From the NCBI GenBank assembly GCA_012797975.1, contig JAAZOD010000030.1, positions 1 through 64,000 of the forward strand: a stretch of DNA of 64,000 nt, given 5' to 3'. The position numbers and the translations under genes are program-made. The notes beneath the pieces are model-generated. The model saw only the letters and a program-made list of their open reading frames with translations. It did not search any database and had not been told where the DNA came from. Origin of the DNA: Pelolinea sp. (GTDB lineage Bacteria > Chloroflexota > Anaerolineae > Anaerolineales > Anaerolineaceae). This document shows positions 55,807 through 64,000 of this stretch, piece by piece. Each line of letters begins with the position of its first letter. Positions within the stretch are counted from its first letter, which is position 1.

Positions 55807-58496
55807 ATCTTCCTGCAGATGTCGGAGAAGATGGCAGGAAGGATTCCTCCATGCTGGTAATATTGCACTTCCATGGGGGTATCCAACCTGGCTATGGCCT
55901 GGAAGGCGGTGACCGTTCCATCCTGCTGGGTCACCTGTACCGTGACGATCTGCTTGGCTGGATGCACATCGTTGATCCCTGTAATGGTAAAGGTTTCCGA
56001 TCCCTTGATTCCCCATAGCGCCGCGCTTTCCTCGGGTAAGAACTGCAATGGCAGAATCCCCATCATCACCAGATTGGAGCGGTGGATGCGTTCAAAGCTT
56101 TCCGCCAGCACCGCCCGCACTCCTAACAAGAAAGGTCCTTTTGCCGCCCAGTCGCGGCTGGAGCCGGTGCCATATTGCTTTCCGGCGATGAGGATGACAG
56201 GGATTCGGTCTTCTTCATAGCTTTTTGCCGCTTCATAGATCGACATTTCCTGGCCGGAGGGTTGAAAGATGGTTATGCCGCCTTCTTGCTCACCGACCAG
56301 TTTGTTGTGCAGTCGGGGGTTGCTGAAAATCCCCCTGGCCATCACCTCGTGGTTGCCGCGCCGGGAACCATAGGTGTTCAGATCGGCAGGATCGCCCCCG
56401 AGCTCCTGCAGGTATTTACCGGCCTCGCCCCTTGTTGCGATTTTTCCTGCGGGAGAAATATGATCGGTGGTGATGGAATCTCCAAAGTATGCCAGCAGTC
56501 GTGCATTCTTGATCTCCTGCTGGGTGTCAAAAAAGCGCTCGATGAAAGGTGGTTCCAGTAAATAACTAGACTTTATATTCCAATCGAACAGGCAGCCGGA
56601 TTTCGCCTGTAAATTTTGCCAGTTGTGATCACCAGCCAGGCCGTGCTGGTAAACTGCTTGAAAAATATTGGCGTTGATGGAGCGCAGAGATTCTTTTATT
56701 TCATCCGCTGAAGGGATCACATCGGCAAGATAGACCGCCTCTCCATCCGGATTGTTTCCAATGGGTTCGGTGGATAGATCAATATTCACAGTTCCGGCCA
56801 GGGCGTAAGCGACCACCAGCATGGGGGCTGCCAGGTAGCATGCTTTCACGCTCTTATGGATGCGGCCTTCAAAATTCCTGTTTCCGGAAATGACCGCAGC
56901 GCTGACCAAGCCCTGTTGGGCGAGATCAACGATCGCTTCGGGCAGGGGTCCGGAATTTCCGATGCAGGTGGCGCATGCGTGCCCGCTGATCTGAAAGCCC
57001 AATCGTGCAAGATAAGGCAGCAAACCGCTTTGCGCAAGGTAAGCGTCAACCACCTTGGAACCGGGCGTGAAGCTTGTTTTAATATAAGGTTTTACACTTA
57101 AACCTTTTTCTACAGCTTTTTTTGCCAGCAATCCGGCTTCCAACAATGCTTGCGGGTTGGATGTGTTGGTGCAAGAGGTGATGGCAGCCAGGATGACAGC
57201 GCCATGCTGAAGTTCAAATTCCTGTGAATCCATCCTTAGCAGATATCGTTGGCTTTGCCCCTTTTCTCCCAATCCGAAACCATGATGTCCGATCGGAGCG
57301 GTCAACGAGGTGGTGAAAGTCTCTTTCAGCGTTCGAACCGGAATGAGGTCAAAGGGACGTTTGGGGCCCGCCAATATTGGCTCGATTTTGCTGAGGTCGA
57401 CCTCCACGATCTCATCATAATCAGGATCTGCAGCGCCTGACGGCCGAAAGAGTTGTTGCGCTTTATAGTATGCTTCCACTAAAGCGACTTTTGTTGCATC
57501 TCGTCCGCTGAGCCGCAAGTAATCCAATGTTATTTCATCCACCGGAAAATAAGTGATGGTGGCCCCGCTTTCCGGTGTCATATTGGAGATCATGGCGCGG
57601 TCTTCCAGGCGTAACTGGCGCACTCCTTCGCCAAAGACCTCCACGAATTTTTCAACCACCCCATGCTCGCGTAAACGACTGGTGATGGTCAGCGTCAGGT
57701 CGGTGGGTGAGCAATCTTCAGGGAGGGTGCCGAGCAAGCGCAGCCCGACCACCTTGGGGCGCAAAAACTCGATCGGATAACCCAGCATGGCCGCCAGTGC
57801 TTCGATCCCGCCCACACCCCAGCCGAGCACACCCAATCCGTTGATCATGGTGGTGTGTGAATCGGTGCCCAATACGCAATCCGGGATCAAGGTGGATTGG
57901 TCTTGGTTTTGAGTGATGGCTGCCACATCAGCCAGGTATTCGAGATTGATCTGGTGGATGATGCCGTTGCCGGGCGGAACGATGTTCAAATTTTGAAAGG
58001 CCTGCTCGCTCCAGCGCAAGAACTCATACCGTTCGGTATTGCGCTGGAATTCCAGTTTTTCGTTCAACTCCCTGGCACCTTCGCAACCGGCGTGATCTAC
58101 CTGTAAGGAATGGTCCACAACCAGATCCGTGCGGATGAGGGGGTTGACGGAGTGTGGATCGACCCCTTTTTTGGCAGCTGCAGAACGCAGAGCGGCCAGG
58201 TCGTTCAAAACCGGGATGCCGGTAAAATCCTGCAGAAGGACGCGGTTGGGCTGAAAGAGGATCATCGATGGAGTGGCATGATCATTTTGCAGAAGAGCGA
58301 GAACATGCTCCTTTGTGAATCCTTTGTTTCCGCAATTGCGCAGCATTCCTTCCAGCAGAATGCGCATGCAATAGGGCATTTTTTCAGGATTCCCAATCCC
58401 CTGTTTTTGAAGGTCAGGAATGCTGAAATATTGAAAGGTCTGGTTCTGAGCGGTGAGCGATCTTTTCAATGGGGCGAAATCATTCATCATAACCAT
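55803..58496 (-). CDS. acnA: Aconitate hydratase (AcnA/IRP1 type)
   Basis: This is an 897-aa enzyme that isomerises citrate and isocitrate. The [4Fe-4S] ligands are Cys in TSCTNTSNP and two Cys in CATCIGNSG. Other motifs are VLGTDSHTTMINGLGVLGWGVGG, YFGDSITTDHISPAG, GSRRGNHEVMARGIF and GTGSSRDWAAKGP. ATG at 58496, with AAGAAGAG upstream, is preferred over an upstream in-frame ATG inside icd. It is second gene of icd-acnA. Confidence 0.95.
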   Translation of the reverse strand: MVMMNDFAPLKRSLTAQNQTFQYFSIPDLQKQGIGNPEKMPYCMRILLEGMLRNCGNKGFTKEHVLALLQNDHATPSMILFQPNRVLLQDFTGIPVLNDLAALRSAAAKKGVDPHSVNPLIRTDLVVDHSLQVDHAGCEGARELNEKLEFQRNTERYEFLRWSEQAFQNLNIVPPGNGIIHQINLEYLADVAAITQNQDQSTLIPDCVLGTDSHTTMINGLGVLGWGVGGIEALAAMLGYPIEFLRPKVVGLRLLGTLPEDCSPTDLTLTITSRLREHGVVEKFVEVFGEGVRQLRLEDRAMISNMTPESGATITYFPVDEITLDYLRLSGRDATKVALVEAYYKAQQLFRPSGAADPDYDEIVEVDLSKIEPILAGPKRPFDLIPVRTLKETFTTSLTAPIGHHGFGLGEKGQSQRYLLRMDSQEFELQHGAVILAAITSCTNTSNPQALLEAGLLAKKAVEKGLSVKPYIKTSFTPGSKVVDAYLAQSGLLPYLARLGFQISGHACATCIGNSGPLPEAIVDLAQQGLVSAAVISGNRNFEGRIHKSVKACYLAAPMLVVAYALAGTVNIDLSTEPIGNNPDGEAVYLADVIPSADEIKESLRSINANIFQAVYQHGLAGDHNWQNLQAKSGCLFDWNIKSSYLLEPPFIERFFDTQQEIKNARLLAYFGDSITTDHISPAGKIATRGEAGKYLQELGGDPADLNTYGSRRGNHEVMARGIFSNPRLHNKLVGEQEGGITIFQPSGQEMSIYEAAKSYEEDRIPVILIAGKQYGTGSSRDWAAKGPFLLGVRAVLAESFERIHRSNLVMMGILPLQFLPEESAALWGIKGSETFTITGINDVHPAKQIVTVQVTQQDGTVTAFQAIARLDTPMEVQYYQHGGILPAIFSDICRKI

Positions 58497-58506
58497 GCTC
58501 TTCTTT

Positions 58507-59751
58507 CTATTCCATGTTGTCGATGACGAGCGTGGAAAATTGAGAGGTGCTGACAAGGCTGCTGCCTGGTAATTGGGTGTGCAGATCGAACGTGACGTTT
58601 CCGCTCCGGATCGTCTTTTCGAGTCCCCGGCGGATCAAGGCTGCGGCTTCATGCCATTCCAGAAAGTCGAACATCATTGCCCCTGATAAGATGAGGGAAC
58701 TGGGGTTGGCTTTATCCTGCCCGGCAATATCCTCTGCAGAACCATGATTGGCTTCGAACAAACCCCATCCTTGTTCGTAATTGATATTTGCTCCTGGCGA
58801 TACCCCGATCCCCCCCACCAGCGCTGCAAATGCATCGGAAAGATAGTCTCCGTTCAGATTGGTCGTTACAACCACATCGAAATCGGCCGGATTTGCGATC
58901 GCCTTCGCAAAAGCATTATCTGCGATCAGATCATCCACAAAGACCAATCCTCTTTTCAGGGCGCTGGCTTTTTCGAGGTCGGCTTCCTCTTTCCCCTTTT
59001 TCTGCGCTGTTTTTTTCCAGGTACGTTTTGTATAACAGAGGTCTCGAAAATCCCGCTCGGCTGCTTCGTATGCCCAATTCCGAAAGGCCCCTTCGGTATA
59101 TTTCATGATGTTGCCTTTGTGAATGATGCTTACTTTTTTGCGCTGATTCTGTACCGCCCAGCGCATGGCAGCGTACATGATGCGCTGCGATGCCTGTTTG
59201 GAGATGGGTTTCAAATCGATCCCCACCTCTTGCTGGTAGCGGAAGCGGGAGTATGCATCTGGAAAATTGGACCTCAGCAGCGCTAAGAGGGTCTCGTTCT
59301 CCTCGGTATCTGCCGGGAACTCAATGCCGGCGTACAGGTCTTCGGTGTTTTCGCGAAAAATGACCACATCCACATCCTCAGGGTGGGTCAGGGGGGAGGG
59401 CAGGCCGGGGAACCACTGGACCGGTCTGACACAACTGTAGAGGTCAAGCTCTTTCCGCAGGGTCACATTGAGGGAGGCATATCCTCCGCCAACGGGTGTG
59501 GTCAGGGGCCCTTTGATGGCTGCTTTGTGCTTTTTTAGCTCTGCAATGCTTTCGGCAGGCAGGTAATCCCCCTTTTCCTGGAAGGCCTTCTCCCCTGCCG
59601 CGATTTCCATCCATTCCACTGTGCGTGTGCCGGAATAGGCCAGGTTGATGGAATGCTCCAGCACCCGTCGTGTGCCGTTCCAAATATCGCCGCCGATTCC
59701 GTCCCCAATAATAAAGGGGATGGTGATTTTTTCTCCGTTGTTGTGTGTCAT
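58507..59751 (-). CDS. icd: Isocitrate dehydrogenase, NADP-type
   Basis: This is a 414-aa enzyme that oxidatively decarboxylates isocitrate. Landmarks are PFIIGDGIGGDIW, the phospho-regulated SLN in GGGYASLNVTLRKELDLYSCVRPV, VIFRENTEDLYAGIEF, IIHKGNIMKYTEGAFRNW and the substrate/cofactor region LFEANHGSAEDIAGQDKANP. ATG at 59751 has an AAGG site. It is first gene of icd-acnA, divergent from iclR with a palindromic operator between. Confidence 0.95.
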   Translation of the reverse strand: MTHNNGEKITIPFIIGDGIGGDIWNGTRRVLEHSINLAYSGTRTVEWMEIAAGEKAFQEKGDYLPAESIAELKKHKAAIKGPLTTPVGGGYASLNVTLRKELDLYSCVRPVQWFPGLPSPLTHPEDVDVVIFRENTEDLYAGIEFPADTEENETLLALLRSNFPDAYSRFRYQQEVGIDLKPISKQASQRIMYAAMRWAVQNQRKKVSIIHKGNIMKYTEGAFRNWAYEAAERDFRDLCYTKRTWKKTAQKKGKEEADLEKASALKRGLVFVDDLIADNAFAKAIANPADFDVVVTTNLNGDYLSDAFAALVGGIGVSPGANINYEQGWGLFEANHGSAEDIAGQDKANPSSLILSGAMMFDFLEWHEAAALIRRGLEKTIRSGNVTFDLHTQLPGSSLVSTSQFSTLVIDNME

Positions 59752-59843
59752 GCTGTGACCTTTCCTAGAGTCTTCGCGTAATTTTAGCATTGTTGAAATG
59801 CTTGTAAAAATTGCGAATGATGAGTAAAATATACCATATTAAA

Positions 59844-59858
59844 TGGGACGCCGTCCCA
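59844..59858. promoter_or_regulatory. IclR-type operator
   Basis: TGGGACGCCGTCCCA is a perfect palindrome with 7-bp arms. It is of the TGxAACGCxGTTxCA class bound by IclR-family regulators, directly between the divergent iclR and icd genes. Confidence 0.75.
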
Positions 59859-59880
59859 CTAATTGGAACAAAGAGGAGCC

Positions 59881-60648
59881 ATGACCACAGAAAAAGTACA
59901 AATCTTGCAGCGTGTTATCGATATTCTGGATTGTTTTACCCTTGAACAACCTTCTTTGGGTGTGCGGGAGGTAGCCCGCAAGGTGGGGCTTTCCAGCAGC
60001 ACCGCGGGAAGATTGATGTCGGCGATGAAAGATCTGCGCATTCTCAGTCAGGACCCGGTCAATAAAACCTATTCCATTGGTTCCCGTATGCTCACCTGGG
60101 CTGGCATCTATACCGCCACTTCTGACCTGCGGGCGGTTGCGTTGCCGGTGATGGTGAATCTGCTGGAACGCACACGGGAGACCATCAGTTTATATGTTCT
60201 GGAGGGAAAGGAACGGGTTTGCATCGAGCGTCTGGAAAGCCCGGAGCCGGTGCGCATCACGGCACGGGTGGGAAGACGTATTCCACTGTATGCCGGTTCA
60301 GCCGGAAAATGTATGCTGGCGTTCATGCCGGAGGCAAAATGTGAGGAGATTCTCAATCAAATTGTGCTGACACCGCTTACTCAGGCCACCATCCGCGATA
60401 AAGATACCCTGCGCAGGGATCTGGCGATCATCCGCAAGGAAGGATGTGCGGTCAGTTATGGCGAATGGATTCTGGAAGCATCCGGCGTGGCTGCGCCGAT
60501 TTTCAATGAGTTTGGCTCCCTGGTGGCATCGTTGACCATTTCCGGCCCCGGTCAACGTTTCACGGAGGAAAAGATCCAGGGATATAAGGAATTGGTAAAA
60601 GAAAAAGCACGGGAGATTTCAAGTAAGTTGGGTTATATACCACGCTAA
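59881..60648 (+). CDS. IclR-family regulator of citrate-synthase/icd-acnA genes
   Basis: This is a 255-aa protein with an N-terminal winged helix (PSLGVREVARKVGLSSSTAGRLMSAMKDLRIL) and a C-terminal effector domain (ISLYVLEGKERVCIERLESPEPVRI, YAGSAGKCMLAFM, GEWILEASGVAAPIF). ATG at 59881 follows AGAGGAG. The effector domain likely senses a small acid. The operator at 59844-59858 and neighbours icd-acnA (divergent) and citrate synthase (23 bp downstream) make it the probable regulator of the oxidative TCA branch. Confidence 0.92.
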   Translation: MTTEKVQILQRVIDILDCFTLEQPSLGVREVARKVGLSSSTAGRLMSAMKDLRILSQDPVNKTYSIGSRMLTWAGIYTATSDLRAVALPVMVNLLERTRETISLYVLEGKERVCIERLESPEPVRITARVGRRIPLYAGSAGKCMLAFMPEAKCEEILNQIVLTPLTQATIRDKDTLRRDLAIIRKEGCAVSYGEWILEASGVAAPIFNEFGSLVASLTISGPGQRFTEEKIQGYKELVKEKAREISSKLGYIPR

Positions 60649-60670
60649 AGGATTTTGGAGAATTGATGCA

Positions 60671-62014
60671 ATGGAGCTTGCAAAGAAATTGGAAGGAAAG
60701 ATCAGGGAGGTGTACGAGCAGATGCGCTATATGCTGGCGGTTTCGGGTGAGACCATCATCAGTCAGGTTTCACTCCAGCAGTTTTTCAGCGGAAACCGCG
60801 GTGTTGATTTATTGGTGAGTGACGTATCGTATGTTGATCCATTTGACGGATTGCATTACCGCGGTGTTCCGCTGGATCAGGTGATGCAAAAACTGCCCAA
60901 ACCGCAGGGCAGCGCTTTTCCGTACGCAGGCGGGCTGTTTGCTTTTTTGCTGACCGGTGACTTTCCGACGCTAGAGGAAGCCATGGAGGTGGAGGACCTT
61001 TGGAAGGAAAAAGCCGATATCCCTGATTATGTGCTCAACATACTGCGCACCATGCCGTCTGACTCGCACCCCATGACCATGTTTTCACAGGCCATCCTGG
61101 CATTGCAGGGGCAGTCGAAATTTGCAAAAACCTATTCCAATGGATTGTGCCGGGAGGACCATTGGAGGGTGATGCTGGAAGATAGTTTGGAATTGACTGC
61201 CAAGACGCCAGCCCTGGCTGCGGCCATCTATAACATAAAGTATGGAAATGGCTCCATGCGGAAGATCGATAAGGATCTCGATTGGAGTGCCAATTTTGCT
61301 CATCTTATTTATAAGGAATGGGACGTGCAGTACCAGGATTTGTGCCGGCTGTTCTTCTGCCTGCATGCTGACCAGGGGGTGGGGAATGTGTCTGCCCATG
61401 CGGCCTGCCTGGTAAATTCAGCCCTTTCCGATGTCTACTATTCCTGTTCGGCAGCCATGAATGGTCTGGCTGGCCCACTGCACGGTCGGGCCAATCAGGA
61501 TTGCATTGAATGGCTGCTGAAGATCCTGGAACAGTTCAATGGGAGACTGCCCTCAAAAGTCGAATTGGAGAAGTTCGTTTGGGATACGCTGGAAAAAGGA
61601 AAAGTGATCCCCGGCTATGGGCACGCTGTGCTGCGCTGCACCGATCCGCGTTTTATCGCCCAGTATGAGTTTGGAAAACAATATATGCCTGACGACATGC
61701 TCTTTCAATTGGTTGACCTGCTGTATCAGATCGTGCCGGGTATTCTTAAAAAGCAGGGAAAAGCGAAGGGGGTTTGGCCGAATGTGGATGCGATCAGTGG
61801 AACACTGCAGTATCACTGTGGATTAAAACAGCTCGATTTTTATACCGTCCTTTTCGGCGTGGGCAGGATGCTGGGAATTACAGCAAATCTGGTCTGGAAT
61901 CGGGCATTAATGTTGCCGTTGGAACGCCCTCAATCGATCACGTTTGAGATGGTAAAGAACCGCTTGCATGACATGAATGATTATTCCGGAATGAATCCTG
62001 ATTTTCATTATTAA
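60671..62014 (+). CDS. Citrate synthase, eukaryote-like type
   Basis: This is a 447-aa enzyme condensing oxaloacetate and acetyl-CoA. NVSAHAACLVNSALSDVYY, CSAAMNGLAGPLHGRANQD, IPGYGHAVLRCTDPRF and the arginine-containing C-terminal region resemble mitochondrial citrate synthases more than typical bacterial type I or II. The catalytic His residues are present (LHADQGVGN and GYGHA). It starts 23 bp after iclR, so the two may be cotranscribed. Confidence 0.92.
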   Translation: MELAKKLEGKIREVYEQMRYMLAVSGETIISQVSLQQFFSGNRGVDLLVSDVSYVDPFDGLHYRGVPLDQVMQKLPKPQGSAFPYAGGLFAFLLTGDFPTLEEAMEVEDLWKEKADIPDYVLNILRTMPSDSHPMTMFSQAILALQGQSKFAKTYSNGLCREDHWRVMLEDSLELTAKTPALAAAIYNIKYGNGSMRKIDKDLDWSANFAHLIYKEWDVQYQDLCRLFFCLHADQGVGNVSAHAACLVNSALSDVYYSCSAAMNGLAGPLHGRANQDCIEWLLKILEQFNGRLPSKVELEKFVWDTLEKGKVIPGYGHAVLRCTDPRFIAQYEFGKQYMPDDMLFQLVDLLYQIVPGILKKQGKAKGVWPNVDAISGTLQYHCGLKQLDFYTVLFGVGRMLGITANLVWNRALMLPLERPQSITFEMVKNRLHDMNDYSGMNPDFHY

Positions 62015-62077
62015 TGCCTGCAAAAAAGAGTGCAATGAGAGGGCTGGCGCTGGGTATAATCAGCGTGGAAGATAGCC

Positions 62078-63193
62078 ATGCAAGTATGCTGTGAACTGTG
62101 CGGTCGTAAAGAGGAATATGTGATTGCCAGATGGCGCTGCGATTGCGGCGGTGCCTGGACGTTGATCCCTTCTCGATCATTCCAGAGTGATTTGATTGAG
62201 AAGGATGTTCATTCGATCTGGCGCTATCGTTCTTTTTTCCCTGCCGAGATCGCAGCGCTGCGGGAATCTCTGGGCGCTGGCCTTACTCCCTTGCTGCCCT
62301 GCACGATCGATGACAGGGTGGTCTGCCTGAAACTTGATTTTCTCAATCCGACTGGTTCTTTCAAGGACCGCGGGGTTGAATTGATGATGAATGCTCTGGC
62401 TGCGGCCAGGGTGGAACAGATTGTAGAAGATTCCTCCGGCAATGCGGGGGCATCCGTGGCTGCCTATGCTGCCCGGCTGGGTATGAAGGCCTCCATTTTT
62501 GCTCCGCAGCACGCCTCCCCGGCAAAACTTGCCCAGATCGCGATGTACGGTGCGGCCATTCATACCATTCCCGGGTCGCGCCTCAATGCCAGCCAGGCGG
62601 CCTTCGAAGCGGTGGGGCGGGGTGTGGTTTTTGCTTCCCATGCCTGGAATCCGCTTTACCTCTTGGGGCAGCAAACTGCTGCCTGGGAACTGTGGGAGCA
62701 GAATGATCATCGTGCCCCTGATTGGGTGGTCGTGCCGGTTGGGCAGGGTGGAAATCTGCTTGGGTATTTTGAAGGTTTTCGGTTGCTGCTGGCAGCGGGC
62801 TTTATTCAGAAGTTGCCGGGGTTGATTGCAGTGCAGCCCCAACGTTTGGCTCCTATCTGTGATGCGTTCGAGCAGGGGTGGAAGGAATGGGTGGAGGTTT
62901 GTTCTCCGTCTGTCCCAAGTGTGGCGGAAGGTCTGGCGATCACCCGGCCGGTGCGCTGGAGGCATATTGTGCGAGCGATCAAAGAGAGCGGTGGTTTTTG
63001 CGTGAAAGTGCCGGAGGAAGATATCATCCCGGCTCAACGTTGGCTGGCTGAACGTGGGTTCTATGTGGAACCTACCAGTGCGGTGGTAATGGCAGCGTAT
63101 CAACGCATCACAAAAATTGTGGAAAGGAACCAGTCGGTCGTTTTTTCGCTGACGGGCAATGGCCTGAAAGCGAATCCGGCAAGCATGCGGTAA
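62078..63193 (+). CDS. Threonine synthase-like PLP enzyme
   Basis: This is a 371-aa fold-type II PLP protein. A Cys-rich N-terminus (CCELCGRKEEYVIARWRCDCGG) could bind zinc as in archaeal-type threonine synthases. The PLP-binding Lys is in LNPTGSFKDRGVELM (residue about 95), followed by SSGNAGASVAAYAA, VVPVGQGGNLLG and SLTGNGLKAN. It probably converts O-phosphohomoserine to threonine, though related lyases have similar sequences. ATG at 62078 is the annotated start. Confidence 0.85.
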   Translation: MQVCCELCGRKEEYVIARWRCDCGGAWTLIPSRSFQSDLIEKDVHSIWRYRSFFPAEIAALRESLGAGLTPLLPCTIDDRVVCLKLDFLNPTGSFKDRGVELMMNALAAARVEQIVEDSSGNAGASVAAYAARLGMKASIFAPQHASPAKLAQIAMYGAAIHTIPGSRLNASQAAFEAVGRGVVFASHAWNPLYLLGQQTAAWELWEQNDHRAPDWVVVPVGQGGNLLGYFEGFRLLLAAGFIQKLPGLIAVQPQRLAPICDAFEQGWKEWVEVCSPSVPSVAEGLAITRPVRWRHIVRAIKESGGFCVKVPEEDIIPAQRWLAERGFYVEPTSAVVMAAYQRITKIVERNQSVVFSLTGNGLKANPASMR

Positions 63194-63202
63194 AATCGAA
63201 CC

Positions 63203-64000
63203 ATGCAAAATCAATCCATGCATCCAATCTTTTTTACGCGGGGGGTACCCCCGGGGGCAAGCATTCCGGTCGATCAGCTTGCTGATTGTGCCAAAGCGGT
63301 GATCGCTGAAGAAGGGGCCAACATTCTTCAATACGCTCCCGCTGCCGGTTATCCGCCATTGCGGGAGCTGCTTGCTCAGAAAAAGAATATTTCCATGGAG
63401 AGGGTCATTTTGGGGCAGGGATCGCTGCAAATTCTCGATATCCTTTTCCATTGCTTGTTGCACCCTGGTGATGCGGTTGCAGTGGAACAGCCCACCTATG
63501 ATCGTGTGCTGACCTTGATGCGCCGTGCCGGTCTGCGCATCTTTCCCATGAACCTGACGAACGATGGATTGGATCTGGATAATTTGCACAGCAAGCTGGA
63601 AAATGGCGAGCAGATACGCTTGATCTACACCATCCCCGATTTTCAGAACCCAAGCGGTTCGATCATGGCCCTTGAAAAACGAAAACGGCTGGTCGCACTG
63701 GCTGCTCGTTATAACTTCTTCATTGTGGAGGATTCTCCCTATCGTGATCTACGATATGAAGGAGAAGCGCTGCCCGCATTGTTTGACCTTGCTCCTGACA
63801 CCACCATTCAGCTCTCTTCTTTCAGCAAGTTGATCAGCCCCGGGTTGCGGGTGGGATATGCGGTGTTGCCGCAGAATCTGACCACGACGGTGGTCCATTA
63901 TGCGGAGGATACCTATATCAATCCAAGCTATTTAAATCATGCCGTGGTCTTCCGTTTTTTGCAGAACGGGTTCATGGAAGAACATTTACCTTTCTTGAAA
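63203..64000 (+). CDS. PLP-dependent aminotransferase, class I/II (truncated by window end)
   Basis: The frame from ATG 63203 to the end of the window contains no stop (266 codons). It shows fold-type I features: YAPAAGYPPLRELLA, ILGQGSLQILDIL, VEQPTYDRVL, YTIPDFQNPSG and the PLP Lys in SSFSKLISPGLRVGY. It resembles LysN/MocR-type or 2-aminoadipate aminotransferases. It starts 9 bp after the threonine synthase-like gene, so the two may be one operon for amino-acid synthesis. Confidence 0.85.
   Translation, partial: MQNQSMHPIFFTRGVPPGASIPVDQLADCAKAVIAEEGANILQYAPAAGYPPLRELLAQKKNISMERVILGQGSLQILDILFHCLLHPGDAVAVEQPTYDRVLTLMRRAGLRIFPMNLTNDGLDLDNLHSKLENGEQIRLIYTIPDFQNPSGSIMALEKRKRLVALAARYNFFIVEDSPYRDLRYEGEALPALFDLAPDTTIQLSSFSKLISPGLRVGYAVLPQNLTTTVVHYAEDTYINPSYLNHAVVFRFLQNGFMEEHLPFLK

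Noticed and set aside
1-64000. tRNA or rRNA genes, CRISPR arrays, prophage
   Set aside because: No cloverleaf-like or rRNA-like stretch, no regular short repeats with spacers and no phage structural genes were recognised; the holin-like gene at 2885-3256 is a common chromosomal membrane protein family.

Overview
This 64 kb window looks like a chromosomal contig of a strictly anaerobic, fermentative bacterium, most likely a Chloroflexota member of the Anaerolineae type. The grounds are inference from gene content: a DUF5317 membrane protein beside an NHLP-leader-like peptide, a pyrophosphate-driven H+ pump, a tungsten-type aldehyde oxidoreductase next to Hdr/Flx electron-transfer subunits, UGA-encoded selenocysteine in two genes, frequent TTG/GTG starts and a eukaryote-like citrate synthase. 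No rRNA, tRNA, CRISPR array or prophage was seen. One intact IS3-family (IS150-group) element is present.

Layout. 1-1061 (minus): a small-peptide cassette (DUF5317, an 83-aa NHLP-like peptide, a 35-aa hydrophobic peptide, and a gene running off the edge). 1.4-6.4 kb: a GPH sugar symporter, small membrane proteins, a BaiN-type flavoprotein and two unrecognised proteins. 6.5-10 kb: hppA, then the IS element inserted in the loop of the hppA/znuB terminator. 10-15.7 kb: a Fur-controlled metal ABC importer, then a Crp/Fnr-ferredoxin-hemerythrin/PAS stress cassette and a second Fur-family regulator. 15.7-19.3 kb: the CbiMQO cobalt/nickel ECF transporter and a lipoprotein. 19.6-22 kb: a selenocysteine peroxiredoxin-glutaredoxin fusion, gpmA and a YggS-type protein. 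22.1-32.3 kb: a ten-gene operon with a MoaD-like protein, AOR, ferredoxin, selenocysteine HdrA-MvhD fusion, HdrC, MvhD, three Flx/Asr-like subunits and a polyferredoxin. It reads as a flavin-based bifurcating, NAD(P)H-linked tungsten oxidoreductase that lacks HdrB. 32.3-37.7 kb: BtpA, a phosphotriesterase-like lactonase, a divergent UlaABC-type PTS and a SorC regulator. 37.8-42.4 kb: a DUF2807 protein, then a magnesium region with a promoter, an MgtL-like leader peptide and a terminator ahead of corA, followed by a soluble MgtE-like sensor and an NRAMP-related Mg transporter. 42.5-55.8 kb: a RACo-like protein, sugar-phosphate and lipid enzymes, CutC, a radical SAM protein, a sortase-SH3 fusion, the Tat system and an aldo/keto reductase. 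55.8-62 kb: icd-acnA divergent from iclR and citrate synthase (oxidative TCA branch to 2-oxoglutarate). 62-64 kb: a threonine synthase-like enzyme and a truncated aminotransferase.

The most interesting items are (i) the Sec-HdrA/AOR/Flx operon with a clear bacterial SECIS hairpin, (ii) the Sec-Prx-Grx fusion, (iii) a candidate Mg2+-sensing leader-peptide attenuator upstream of corA, (iv) the soluble MgtE-like/NRMT pair, and (v) the small-peptide cassette at the left edge. All readings come from the sequence alone, with no database search.
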